From contig NZ_CP039393.1 of the NCBI RefSeq assembly GCF_004803695.1, positions 310,001 to 374,000 of the forward strand: DNA of 64,000 nucleotides, read 5' to 3'. Below are positions 55,748 through 64,000 of the stretch, piece after piece. The DNA is from Muribaculum gordoncarteri (GTDB lineage Bacteria > Bacteroidota > Bacteroidia > Bacteroidales > Muribaculaceae). The stretch's first letter is position 1. Each line of letters starts with the position of its first letter. The notes under the pieces are model-generated. The model searched no databases, was not told the DNA's origin, and saw nothing but the letters and a program-made list of their open reading frames with translations. The translations under genes were made by a program, and so were the position numbers.

Positions 55748-57376
55748 ATGCGAAAGCTACTTATTAACTTAACATTCCTTTTATTCGCCGCAACAATCAC
55801 AAGCAGTGCCGCCGTAGTCGCTGACAAGTCGACATTTGCCAACCCCATGTTGTGGGCCGATGTTCCTGACCCCGATGTAATCAGGGTAGGTGATGATTTT
55901 TATATGGTCAGCACAACGATGCATCTTATGCCCGGCTGTCCTATAATGCGTTCCAAGGATTTGGTAAATTGGGAAGTAATCAGTTATGTGTTTGATACGC
56001 TTGACGATAATTCACGCTATCGCCTTATCGACGGAAATGTTTACGGACGCGGCCAATGGGCTACTTCGCTGAAGTATCATAACGGACGCTTCTATGTGCT
56101 TTTCTCGCCTAACGACCAGCCCTATCGCTCCTATATATATAGTACAGCCGATCCCACCGGAAAGTGGGAACTCGTGAGCCGTACTCCGCACTTCCATGAC
56201 TCTTCGCTTTTGTTTGACGACGACGGAAGGGTATATGTTTACTCGGGAACTGGTAACCTTCGCGAGCTCAACCCCGACTTGAGCGATGTCAAGGAGGGTG
56301 GCGTGGACATGGTGATATTTGAACGTGACTCCACCGAAACCGGATTGCTCGAAGGCAGCCGTGCGTTGAAGCTTAACGGCAAATATTATCTGCTTATGAT
56401 TTCGTGGCCCAACGGAAAGCCCCGCCGTCAGGTGTGCTACCGTGCCGACAAAATCACAGGCCCCTACGAGAAGAAGGTGATTCTTCAGTCGGAATTCGGC
56501 GGATTCCCCTATGCCGGCCAAGGTACCATCGTAGATGACGCCAAGGGCAACTGGTGGGGAGTGATATTCCAGGACCGCGGAGGTGTGGGTCGTGTGCTCA
56601 CCTTGATGCCGTGCCGCTGGATCGACGGTTGGCCTATCCTCGGCGATGAGAACGGAAAGATTCCCGCCGTTATGGAGCGCCCCGTGGCAGGATGCCCCGA
56701 CAAGAAGATTGTGACAAGCGATGACTTCGATTCCGACAAGCTCAATATAAACTGGCAGTGGAACCATTGTCCCGTCAATGAAGCATGGTCGCTCACCGAC
56801 CGTCCGGGACATCTGCGTCTGACCACCTCGCGCGTTGTCGACAATCTCTATAACGCACCCAACACCATAAGCCAGCGAATGGAGGGTCCCGAATGTAACG
56901 GCGCGGTGAAGATAGATGTGTCGCACATGAAGGACGGTGACGTTGCCGGATTCGGAGCTTTCAACGGACACTCGGGTCTTCTCTCGATTGAAAAGAACAA
57001 CGGCAAGACCGAGCTGGTGATGCACACCAATGTCGTGAAGATGGAGCGTCGCACCAAGAATGTGCTCGGTGTCGACAATGAGGAGATTCAGCGCGTGGCT
57101 CTGAACTCACCGGTAGTGATGCTGCGAATAAACGCCGATTTTCGTCCGGGTCGTGACATTGCCCGCTTTGCCTACAGCACCGACGGCAAGTCGTGGAATG
57201 AAATAGGCCGTGACTTCAAGATGCGATTCGATTACCAGCGACTCTTCATGGGAACCCGATTTGCCATCTACAACTACGCTACACGCGAAAAAGGCGGATA
57301 TGTCGATGTGGATTATTTCAACTACGAGCGACTGTCCGATGATGCACATTCAATGTCTAAAATTGATACAAAATAG
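55748..57376 (+). CDS. GH43 glycosidase with C-terminal beta-sandwich (xylosidase type), exported
   Basis: A 542-residue enzyme with a signal peptide (about residues 1-22). The GH43 propeller fills residues 30-320: base Asp in WADVPDPDVIRVGDDFYMVS, second Asp in HDSSLLFDDDGRVYVYSG and acid Glu in GLLEGSRALKLNGKYYLLM. A second beta-sandwich (about 330-530, from DDFDSDKLNINWQWNH) matches the GH43 C-terminal domain found in XynB-like and subfamily-12-like enzymes. Probably acts on xylan-derived oligosaccharides. Followed by a terminator. The GH43 family is sure; the subfamily is a judgement. Confidence 0.9.
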   Translation: MRKLLINLTFLLFAATITSSAAVVADKSTFANPMLWADVPDPDVIRVGDDFYMVSTTMHLMPGCPIMRSKDLVNWEVISYVFDTLDDNSRYRLIDGNVYGRGQWATSLKYHNGRFYVLFSPNDQPYRSYIYSTADPTGKWELVSRTPHFHDSSLLFDDDGRVYVYSGTGNLRELNPDLSDVKEGGVDMVIFERDSTETGLLEGSRALKLNGKYYLLMISWPNGKPRRQVCYRADKITGPYEKKVILQSEFGGFPYAGQGTIVDDAKGNWWGVIFQDRGGVGRVLTLMPCRWIDGWPILGDENGKIPAVMERPVAGCPDKKIVTSDDFDSDKLNINWQWNHCPVNEAWSLTDRPGHLRLTTSRVVDNLYNAPNTISQRMEGPECNGAVKIDVSHMKDGDVAGFGAFNGHSGLLSIEKNNGKTELVMHTNVVKMERRTKNVLGVDNEEIQRVALNSPVVMLRINADFRPGRDIARFAYSTDGKSWNEIGRDFKMRFDYQRLFMGTRFAIYNYATREKGGYVDVDYFNYERLSDDAHSMSKIDTK

Positions 57377-57448
57377 TAACCTATGGTAAAAAAGATAATT
57401 CGATTTAGTTTTGGGTAATACTAATGGCACACACATGTTTGGTAGTGA

Positions 57449-57472
57449 GGGGTTGCCGTCCTCGGCAACCCC
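57449..57472 (+). terminator. Terminator after the first plus-strand GH43 gene
   Basis: A perfect 10-bp stem GGGGTTGCCG / CGGCAACCCC with a 4-nt loop, followed by ATTCATTACTTTTT, 72 bp after the stop. Confidence 0.7.
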
Positions 57473-57514
57473 ATTCATTACTTTTTAGTTAAAGTGCTGT
57501 AGGCCAGATGTGGT

Positions 57515-57582
57515 GTTACGTGAGCAAAGAAGTCTGTTACAAAACGGAAGTGCGATGTAACGTGCGTGTAGAAAAATGAAAC
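57515..57582 (+). promoter_or_regulatory. GTTAC-type 21-bp operator, second plus-strand GH43 gene
   Basis: GTTAC at 57515 and 57536, GTAAC at 57557 and GAAAC at 57578, each exactly 21 bp apart; the last starts 36 bp before the -7 box. The first 28 bp (57515-57542) match 55608-55635 at 23 positions, including GTTACGTGA at the start and GTTACAA at the end. Confidence 0.7.
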
Positions 57583-57613
57583 AACGTAACATATCTGTTA
57601 ACACTCATATATC

Positions 57614-57621
57614 TAAATTTG
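57614..57621 (+). promoter_or_regulatory. -7 box TAAATTTG of the second plus-strand GH43 gene
   Basis: TAAATTTG fits TAnnTTTG, 45 bp before the ATG at 57667. No -33 TTTG at the expected place. Confidence 0.65.
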
Positions 57622-57666
57622 TATAATTCTTCTTAACATTAAATCGTAAAGACAGTGTACCATTAT

Positions 57667-59388
57667 ATGAACTTTTATTTAACCTTAACATTTTTTGCGG
57701 TTCTGGCCTTGATGACACAATCTTGTGCAAGCAGCTCGGAGAAGGCTGCGGCAGTAGCACCTCAAGAATCGTTAGCTCTTTTCGATTCGTTCTCTTACAA
57801 GGGAATGGACGATTTTTATACCCAGAATACATTGCCCGACGACGGTTCATTCTATAATCCCATTCTGCCCGGATGGTATTCCGACCCCACGATATGCACC
57901 AACGGTGAGGGCGACTATTTCCTGGCAACATCCACATTCACCTATTTTCCCGGTGTTCCCTTGTTTCACAGCCGTGACCTTGTCAACTGGAAGCAGATAG
58001 GTCATGTGCTTACTCGTGAATCGCAGCTTGTCAACATGAACGGACAGCACGTGAGCGGCGGTATCTTCGCTCCCGCACTCAGCTACAATCCGGCCAACAA
58101 GACCTACTACATGATCACCACCAATGTAGGCGCCGGCAACTTCTTCGTGAAGACACAGGATCCCTTCGGCGAGTGGAGCGATCCCATCTACGTTCCCGAG
58201 GTGCAGGGCATCGACCCCGCATTCTTCTTTGACAAGGATGGAAAGGGTTACATCGTCAACAATGACGACGCCCCCGACGGAAAGCCCGAGTATTCGGGAC
58301 ACCGCACAGTGCGCATCGTCGAGTTTGATCCCGCAACCGACAAGTGCGTGGGCGAACGCAAAATCATCGTCAATAAAGGATGGCGTCCCCAGGACAAGCC
58401 CATCTGGTGTGAAGGCCCACACATATATAATATAGACGGAACATATTACCTGATGACTGCCGAAGGCGGAACCGGTGACTGGCACAGCGAAGTTATATAT
58501 CGCGGCAAGTCGCCTTTCGGTCCGTTTGAACCCTGGCAGGGAAATCCCATACTCACCCAGCGTACCCTCGACAACGGCCGTCCCGAGCCTATCACCTGTG
58601 CCGGACATGCCGACCTCGAGCAGACAAAGGAGGGCGACTGGTGGGCAGTGTTCCTCGCTTGCCGTCCGCTCGACGGCCGATTCGAGAACCTCGGACGCGA
58701 AACATTCATGATGCCCGTGAAGTGGACCGATGACGGTTGGCCTTACATGACACGCGGCGAAGAGGTGGTGCCTATGGTGCTCAACCGTCCCGGCGTGAAG
58801 CGCGAAGAGAAGGTGACATTCGGTAACTTCTCCGATGTCGACGACTTCGATGCCGACACCCTCGGCCTCCAGTGGATGACGTTGCGCACGCCTGCCGCCG
58901 ACCTTTACTCACTCACATCCAACCCCGGTTACCTGACTATCAACTGTGCCGACATCAACTCGTCGGAGAAGGTGGCTATACCTTATATAGGACGACGCGT
59001 GCAGCATCACAAATATGAGGCCGCAACACGACTGATATTCAACGCCGGCAATGAAAACCAGTGCGCCGGCCTGCTCGTGTTCAAGGACGAGAATCATCAG
59101 TTCCTTCTTGCCCGCGGCCGTGACGCAAAAGGCGGATGCGTGCTCCTCCATAAAATCGACGGCAAAGAAGGTGAAGAGCTTGCCAAGGAGCAGCTCAACG
59201 ACTCTATCTCGGTGCTCGACCTGAAGGTGGTGTCGCAGGGTAAAACCCTCGATTTCTACTATTCGACCGACAACGGTGCAAAGTGGCAGACACTTGCCAC
59301 CGGAATCGACGCCCAATACACCTCGACGGCCAACGCCGGAGGTTTCACAGGTACTACCGTAGGCCCTTACGCGACCAATAAGAAATAA
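57667..59388 (+). CDS. GH43 beta-xylosidase-type lipoprotein
   Basis: A 573-residue enzyme with a lipoprotein signal ending in TQSC, so probably anchored to the outer membrane. The GH43 propeller lies at about residues 60-370: base Asp in GWYSDPTICTNGEGDYFLA, second Asp in QGIDPAFFFDKDGKGYIVNN and acid Glu in WCEGPHIYNIDGTYYLMTAE. A C-terminal beta-sandwich begins near FDADTLGLQWMTLRTP. This layout resembles XynB3-type xylosidases. Start chosen at ATG 57667, the residue that begins the signal peptide; a GTG four codons upstream is in frame. Upstream of susC with a 147-bp gap. Confidence 0.9.
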   Translation: MNFYLTLTFFAVLALMTQSCASSSEKAAAVAPQESLALFDSFSYKGMDDFYTQNTLPDDGSFYNPILPGWYSDPTICTNGEGDYFLATSTFTYFPGVPLFHSRDLVNWKQIGHVLTRESQLVNMNGQHVSGGIFAPALSYNPANKTYYMITTNVGAGNFFVKTQDPFGEWSDPIYVPEVQGIDPAFFFDKDGKGYIVNNDDAPDGKPEYSGHRTVRIVEFDPATDKCVGERKIIVNKGWRPQDKPIWCEGPHIYNIDGTYYLMTAEGGTGDWHSEVIYRGKSPFGPFEPWQGNPILTQRTLDNGRPEPITCAGHADLEQTKEGDWWAVFLACRPLDGRFENLGRETFMMPVKWTDDGWPYMTRGEEVVPMVLNRPGVKREEKVTFGNFSDVDDFDADTLGLQWMTLRTPAADLYSLTSNPGYLTINCADINSSEKVAIPYIGRRVQHHKYEAATRLIFNAGNENQCAGLLVFKDENHQFLLARGRDAKGGCVLLHKIDGKEGEELAKEQLNDSISVLDLKVVSQGKTLDFYYSTDNGAKWQTLATGIDAQYTSTANAGGFTGTTVGPYATNKK

Positions 59389-59457
59389 ATAACCTAATTA
59401 ATTAACCTAAAAAACCAATAAAAACTATCAGAGAGAGAGAAAATTTAACCTTACACC

Positions 59458-59520
59458 ATGTCGCTATTTGCTCCAATCGAGAAATCACGACGCAACCTAA
59501 TGAAAAAAGTAATTATTTGA
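59458..59520 (+). CDS. Possible 20-residue upstream ORF before susC
   Basis: ATG at 59458 opens a 20-codon frame (MSLFAPIEKSRRNLMKKVII) ending in TGA 15 bp before the susC ATG. A GA-rich run (GAGAGAGAGAAA near 59430) precedes it. It could be a leader peptide or chance; no homologue is recognised. Confidence 0.2.
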   Translation: MSLFAPIEKSRRNLMKKVII

Positions 59521-59535
59521 TTTAAACTAATAACA

Positions 59536-62500
59536 ATGGAAAATGTAAAGAAAATATTTCGATGCATTTCGTTTCTCCTACTCTTCATCGCAGGGACTGC
59601 TTCAGTCTATGCCGATACGGTAAGAGGAACTGTGGTAGACGATACAGGCGAACCTTTGATAGGTGCCACAATCGCTCTAAAAGGCGGTAGCGCAGCTACA
59701 GCCTCCGACATTGACGGCAACTACTCGTTGCAAGTGCCCGACCTCAAGACGGCTGTCTTGAAAGTATCTTATGTAGGATATTTACCTCAGGAAATCAAGG
59801 TTAACGGACGCTCAACTGTAGATGTCACTCTTCAAACCAACGCCGAACAGCTCGAAGAAGTCGTTGTGGTTGGTTACGGTCAGCAGAAGAAAGCCTCAGT
59901 TGTGGGTGCAATCACTCAGACAACAGGTGAAGTCCTCGAACGTGCTGCCGGTATTCATGACATCAGTGCTGCTCTTACCGGTAACCTCCCCGGCGTTGTT
60001 ACAATGCAGAGCTCGGGTATGCCCGGTGAAGAAAGCGCTAAGATCACCATTCGTGGTGCCAGCTCTTGGAACAACAGCGACCCCCTCGTGCTCGTCGACG
60101 GTATCGAGCGTGACATGAACAGTGTCGATGTAGGTTCTGTAAAATCAATCTCAGTTCTTAAGGATGCATCGGCAACCGCCGTTTACGGTGTGAAGGGTGC
60201 CAATGGTGTTATCCTTATCACCACCAAGCGTGGTGAAGAGGGACGCGCCAAAATCGATGTTAGCTTCACCGCTACATTGAAGTCGGCTTCAAAGCTCCCT
60301 AACAAGTTTGACTCTTTCGATGCTCTTGCAGCTCGTAACAAGGCCGTTGTTCACGAACTCGGTCTTATGCCCAGCTCTTGGAGCTACATGACTCCTTATG
60401 AAACATTGTTGAAGTACCGCAACCCCGCCAACCTCGAAGAGTTTGAGCGTTACCCCAACGTTGACTGGCAGGACTACCTGTTCAAGGATTACGCAATGGC
60501 TTACAACGGTGCGGTTTCTATCAGTGGTGGTACTCGCTTCGTGAAGTACTTCGCCGCTATCGACTTTGTCCATGAAGGTGACCTTTTCCGCAACTTCGAC
60601 AACCATCGCGGTTACGAAACAGGTTTCGGTTACAATCGTATCAACGCCCGTTCTAACCTCGACTTCCAGCTCACTAAGACTACTGTTTTCAAGGTGAACT
60701 TGTCAGGTTCTAACGGTCAGAAGCGTTCTACTTGGCCTAACGACGGTTCAGGCTTCAACCAGAGCAACTGGAACGACGTTCAGGTATGGGCAGGTGCCTA
60801 CAACATTGCACCTAACGTGTTCCGTCCCGTTTACGCCGACGGTTCCTACGGTTACTACCCCGCATTCTCGTCGCAGGTTACCAACTCTGCCGACCTTCTT
60901 GCCAACGGTGGTGCCTTCAAGACAACTGCAACCCGCATCAACACTGACTTCGTTCTCGAGCAGAACCTCGACTTCATCACCAAGGGCTTGAACTTCCGCG
61001 GTATGATTTCTTGGGACAACCAGTTCCGTGAACAAGGTCGTGGTGTATCCGACCTCTACAACGGTCCCCAGTACAAGTGGATCGACCCCGCTACCGGTGC
61101 CGTTACAAAGAAGAACCCCACTGAAACTACAAGCCAGTTTGACTACCTCCCCGGTTCAAAGTGGTCGACTCAGGCAGGTAGCGTTTCCGACGGCAACACT
61201 CTTCGTAACCTCAACTATCAGCTCCAGCTCAACTGGAACCGCGAGTTTGGCGTTCACAATGTAGGCTTGACCGGTGTTTGGACCCGTCAGGAAACAGCTG
61301 TCGGTTCAATGATACCTATGTATCGTGAGGACTGGGTGTTCCGTGCAACCTACAACTTCGCCGACCGTTACTTCGTTGAGTACAACGGTGCTTACAACGG
61401 TTCCGAGAAGTTCAAGAAGGGCAAGCGTTTCGGTTTCTTCAACTCAGGCGCTATCGGTTGGCGTGTTTCTCAGGAAAAGTTCTGGGAAGGCCTCCGCGAC
61501 TGGTGGGAAGAACTTAAGATTCGTGCATCTTACGGTGAAATCGGTGACGACTCGGGTGGCCGTTATCTCTACATGGACGAGTGGGGCACAGGTGGTAACA
61601 CCTCTATGGACATCACCGGCTATGACAACCGTTCAATGTACACATTCTACTACCTCTCTAAGCTCGGTAACCCCGATGCAGGTTGGGAAAAGGTTAAGAA
61701 GTTCAACCTCGGTATCGACTATGCATTCCTCAACAACATGTTTGCAGGTTCAGTCGAAATATTCAAGGACAAGCGTGACGGCATCTTGATTAACGGTAAC
61801 GACCGTGCGATGCCCTCTTACTTCGGTCAGACTCCTCCCACCGCCAACCTCGGTAAGGCTGAGTCAAAGGGTTTTGAAGTTGAAGTTCGCTTCTCTAAGA
61901 ACATCAACCGCAACATGCGTGTATGGGCTAACTTGAGCATGACTCATGCTGCCAACAAGATTATCGACCGTGACGACCCCGCACTCAAGCCCGCTTACCA
62001 GAAGCAGGCCGGATATGTGATCGGTCAGACTCACTCTTATCTTGACAAGGGATTCCTCAACTCGTTTGACGACATCTACGGTAGTCCCTCTCATGATGTG
62101 AACGACGCTTCACGCCTCCCCGGCGACTACTATATCGTCGACTTCAACGGTGACGGTGTCGTTGACAACAAGGACTCTGTTCCCTACGGATATTCAGGCA
62201 CTCCCCAGAACACCTACAACGCCACTATCGGCTTTGAGTGGAAGGGATTCAGCTGCTTCGCTCAGTTCTACGGCGTTACCAACGTTACTCGTGAGGTTAG
62301 CCTCGTAAGCTTCGGCAACCACATCGACAACGTTTACAACATCGGTGACTGGTGGAGCGGTGAAACCGGTACAGGCGACATCCTGATACCTCGTTGGTAC
62401 TCTACCGTCAGCGGTTACTCCAATGGTACACAGTATCTCTATGACGGTTCTTACATCCGTCTTAAGAACGTGGAACTTGCTTATACTTTCACCAACGGAT

Positions 62501-62670
62501 GGATTAAGAAACTCGGTCTTTCCTACATGAAGCTCTACCTCAACGGTAACAACCTTTGGGTATGGTCACGTATGCCCGACGACCGTGAATCAAACTTCTC
62601 CGGAGGTTCAGGCTCTGGTGCTTATCCTACCATGCGTCGTTTCAACTTTGGTGTTAGGTTCAGTCTATAA
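59536..62670 (+). CDS. SusC-type TonB-dependent outer-membrane transporter
   Basis: A 1044-residue glycan importer. A signal peptide (about 1-26) precedes a carboxypeptidase-regulatory-like domain (VRGTVVDDTGEPLIGATIAL) and the SusC signature LEEVVVVGYGQQKKASVVGA near residue 106. The plug domain ends with AVYGVKGANGVILITTKRG, followed by a 22-strand-type barrel ending in an aromatic-rich C-terminus (RFNFGVRFSL). It pairs with the SusD lipoprotein encoded 16 bp downstream to import xylan oligosaccharides. No consensus -7 box in the 147-bp gap before it, so it may be transcribed from the GH43 promoter. Confidence 0.93.
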   Translation: MENVKKIFRCISFLLLFIAGTASVYADTVRGTVVDDTGEPLIGATIALKGGSAATASDIDGNYSLQVPDLKTAVLKVSYVGYLPQEIKVNGRSTVDVTLQTNAEQLEEVVVVGYGQQKKASVVGAITQTTGEVLERAAGIHDISAALTGNLPGVVTMQSSGMPGEESAKITIRGASSWNNSDPLVLVDGIERDMNSVDVGSVKSISVLKDASATAVYGVKGANGVILITTKRGEEGRAKIDVSFTATLKSASKLPNKFDSFDALAARNKAVVHELGLMPSSWSYMTPYETLLKYRNPANLEEFERYPNVDWQDYLFKDYAMAYNGAVSISGGTRFVKYFAAIDFVHEGDLFRNFDNHRGYETGFGYNRINARSNLDFQLTKTTVFKVNLSGSNGQKRSTWPNDGSGFNQSNWNDVQVWAGAYNIAPNVFRPVYADGSYGYYPAFSSQVTNSADLLANGGAFKTTATRINTDFVLEQNLDFITKGLNFRGMISWDNQFREQGRGVSDLYNGPQYKWIDPATGAVTKKNPTETTSQFDYLPGSKWSTQAGSVSDGNTLRNLNYQLQLNWNREFGVHNVGLTGVWTRQETAVGSMIPMYREDWVFRATYNFADRYFVEYNGAYNGSEKFKKGKRFGFFNSGAIGWRVSQEKFWEGLRDWWEELKIRASYGEIGDDSGGRYLYMDEWGTGGNTSMDITGYDNRSMYTFYYLSKLGNPDAGWEKVKKFNLGIDYAFLNNMFAGSVEIFKDKRDGILINGNDRAMPSYFGQTPPTANLGKAESKGFEVEVRFSKNINRNMRVWANLSMTHAANKIIDRDDPALKPAYQKQAGYVIGQTHSYLDKGFLNSFDDIYGSPSHDVNDASRLPGDYYIVDFNGDGVVDNKDSVPYGYSGTPQNTYNATIGFEWKGFSCFAQFYGVTNVTREVSLVSFGNHIDNVYNIGDWWSGETGTGDILIPRWYSTVSGYSNGTQYLYDGSYIRLKNVELAYTFTNGWIKKLGLSYMKLYLNGNNLWVWSRMPDDRESNFSGGSGSGAYPTMRRFNFGVRFSL

Positions 62671-62686
62671 AAAATAGAATAACTAT

Positions 62687-64000
62687 ATGAAAACAATATA
62701 TAAGTCATTTTTGACCTTAGGTGCGGCTCTCACCATGATGTGCGGATTCAGCTCCTGCGAGGACTACCTCGACAAGGACCCTGACTCCAATGTCAGCCCG
62801 GAGACTCCGTTTAAGAATTTTCAAAATGCTCAGGGTTACGTAGAGGAAATCTACAACTGTATCCCCAACATTGCACAATGCGACTGGACCACATCGTGGA
62901 ATCTCGGCGATGATGAGATCCAGAATCCTCAGGCCGATGACATGATGCTTCATCAGGTCGACATAGGTAACTACTATGCTTGGCAGGGTAGTGGCGGTTT
63001 CTACTTCGGAAACAAGGCTTTCGGCGGTAACCCGCGCTCCAACAGCCCATTTGATCACGGTATCTACGCTCACGCATGGTATTGTATCGCCAAGGTTAAC
63101 AAGGCTCTCAACACTTTTGAGGACTACTTCACCGGTACAAAGGAAGAGCACGACCTCATTCTCGGTCAGCTCTACTTCTTCCGTGCTTGGTGGCACTTCG
63201 AAATGATGAAGTGGCTCGGTGGTCTGCCTTATGTTGACCAGGAATTTTCAGCTTCTGAAACTCCTCAGCTCGAGCGTCTTAGCTATCTTGAGTGCGCCGA
63301 TAAGGTTGCCGAGGACTTCAGCCGTGCTGCCAGCCTGCTTCCCGTTGACTGGGACAAGACTACCGCCGGTAAGAAGACCATGGGCCACAACGAACTCCGC
63401 ATCAACAAGATCACCGCTCTCTGCTATCTTGGCAAGAACTACCTCTGGGCTGCAAGCCCCTTGATGCAGCATGGCGCTCAGACAGGCGGTGCCCGCACCT
63501 ATGACTACGATGCAGGCTACGCTTCAAAGGCTGCCGACGCTCTCGGCGAAGTTCTCCAGATGGTTGAATCGGGTTCTACCCAGTATGCTCTCGTATCTTT
63601 CGATTACGACGACATCTACAACCACAAGAAGTCAAAGACCGCTACCAACTGCTACAGCGACCTCTTCTTCACCACAGGTCAGGCTTGGTTGCAGCCCGGT
63701 AGCACCGAAGCTATCTTCCGCGGTCCTTCTACCGGTTGGTCATTCACCCGTTACAACTACTCTCGTACATTCGGCCCCAACGCACTCTGTGCTCAGGATA
63801 ACAAGATCCACCAGCCCACTGCCAACTATGTTGAGTACTACGGTATGGAGAACGGTCTGCCCCTCGACGATCCCGACTCGGGCTACGACCCCAACTATCC
63901 TTTCAAGGGACGCGACCCGCGCTTCTATCACGACATCATCTTTGACGGCGTTCAGTACATCAACGGTGACCCGGGTGCCGATGCTGCCATGAAGTATGCA
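62687..64000 (+). CDS. SusD-type glycan-binding lipoprotein (partial, 3' end outside the window)
   Basis: Open frame from ATG 62687 to the window end, 438 residues. A lipoprotein signal (MKTIYKSFLTLGAALTMMCG, then FSSC) is followed by EDYLDKDPDS, the usual SusD/RagB start. Further family marks are WYCIAKVNKALNTFEDYF and LGQLYFFRAWWHFEMMKWLG (TPR helices), with GGLPYVDQ after them. It lies on the cell surface, binds glycan and caps the SusC barrel. The missing C-terminal part prevents judging full length. Co-transcribed with susC. Confidence 0.93.
   Translation, partial: MKTIYKSFLTLGAALTMMCGFSSCEDYLDKDPDSNVSPETPFKNFQNAQGYVEEIYNCIPNIAQCDWTTSWNLGDDEIQNPQADDMMLHQVDIGNYYAWQGSGGFYFGNKAFGGNPRSNSPFDHGIYAHAWYCIAKVNKALNTFEDYFTGTKEEHDLILGQLYFFRAWWHFEMMKWLGGLPYVDQEFSASETPQLERLSYLECADKVAEDFSRAASLLPVDWDKTTAGKKTMGHNELRINKITALCYLGKNYLWAASPLMQHGAQTGGARTYDYDAGYASKAADALGEVLQMVESGSTQYALVSFDYDDIYNHKKSKTATNCYSDLFFTTGQAWLQPGSTEAIFRGPSTGWSFTRYNYSRTFGPNALCAQDNKIHQPTANYVEYYGMENGLPLDDPDSGYDPNYPFKGRDPRFYHDIIFDGVQYINGDPGADAAMKYA

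Noticed and set aside
59366-59454. CTTAC pentamers 84 bp (4 x 21) apart before susC as a GTTAC-type operator
   Set aside because: Neither is GTTAC, the steps between them are empty, and no -7 box lies in the right register; probably chance.

Overview
This 64 kb window is a bacterial chromosome segment from a member of the Bacteroidales, most likely a gut Muribaculaceae-type organism (the family is an inference). Three things point there: promoters of the Bacteroidota type (-7 element TAnnTTTG, in places with TTTG about 20 bp upstream) in front of most transcription units; a SusC/SusD pair with surface and periplasmic glycosidases; and typical Bacteroidales neighbourhoods such as pyrE next to an SRPBCC protein, an RND pump followed by a PG0541-type protein, and NfnA/NfnB. 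There are no insertion sequences, phage genes or CRISPR arrays. The coding density is that of an ordinary chromosome.

Layout. 0-1.4 kb: a partial SRPBCC protein and pyrE on the minus strand, and a 211-bp palindromic element between the divergent pyrE and ilvA promoters. 1.4-10.2 kb: ilvA, an RND efflux operon (outer-membrane channel, adaptor, pump, small PII-like protein), and a TrpB2-type tryptophan synthase beta chain. 10.3-18.7 kb (minus strand): electron-bifurcating NfnAB; a probable operon of zinc-type ABC substrate-binding protein, ABC ATPase, six-hairpin glycosidase, metallophosphatase and SPOR lipoprotein; and a GNAT acetyltransferase. 18.9-23.8 kb: Lrp/AsnC regulator, inositol-phosphatase-family enzyme and trpS, then a gamma-carbonic-anhydrase-like protein and an Xaa-Pro aminopeptidase. 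24.0-37.1 kb: the core information-processing cluster tRNA-Thr, tRNA-Tyr, tRNA-Gly, tRNA-Thr, tuf, tRNA-Trp, secE, nusG, rplK, rplA, rplJ, rplL, rpoB, rpoC. 37.2-46.3 kb: thioredoxin lipoprotein, mdh, tsaC, a tricorn-type protease divergent from an S9 (DPP-IV-like) peptidase, and a PAP2 phosphatase.

46.4-64 kb is a glucuronoxylan-type polysaccharide utilisation region. GH115 alpha-glucuronidase, a hexuronate transporter, UxaC, an SDR that probably replaces UxuB, and UxuA form one operon that would release glucuronic acid, import it and convert it to 2-keto-3-deoxygluconate. Three GH43 enzymes (one on the minus strand, two on the plus strand) would release xylose and arabinose. A SusC transporter and a SusD lipoprotein cut by the window end follow.

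The most notable signal is a shared promoter architecture in front of all three GH43 genes. GTTAC/GTAAC half-sites recur at exact 21-bp steps, and the last step starts exactly 36 bp before the first base of the -7 element in each case. This looks like the operator of an AraC-type or hybrid two-component regulator that is not encoded in the window. The GH115/uronate operon shows no copy of it.
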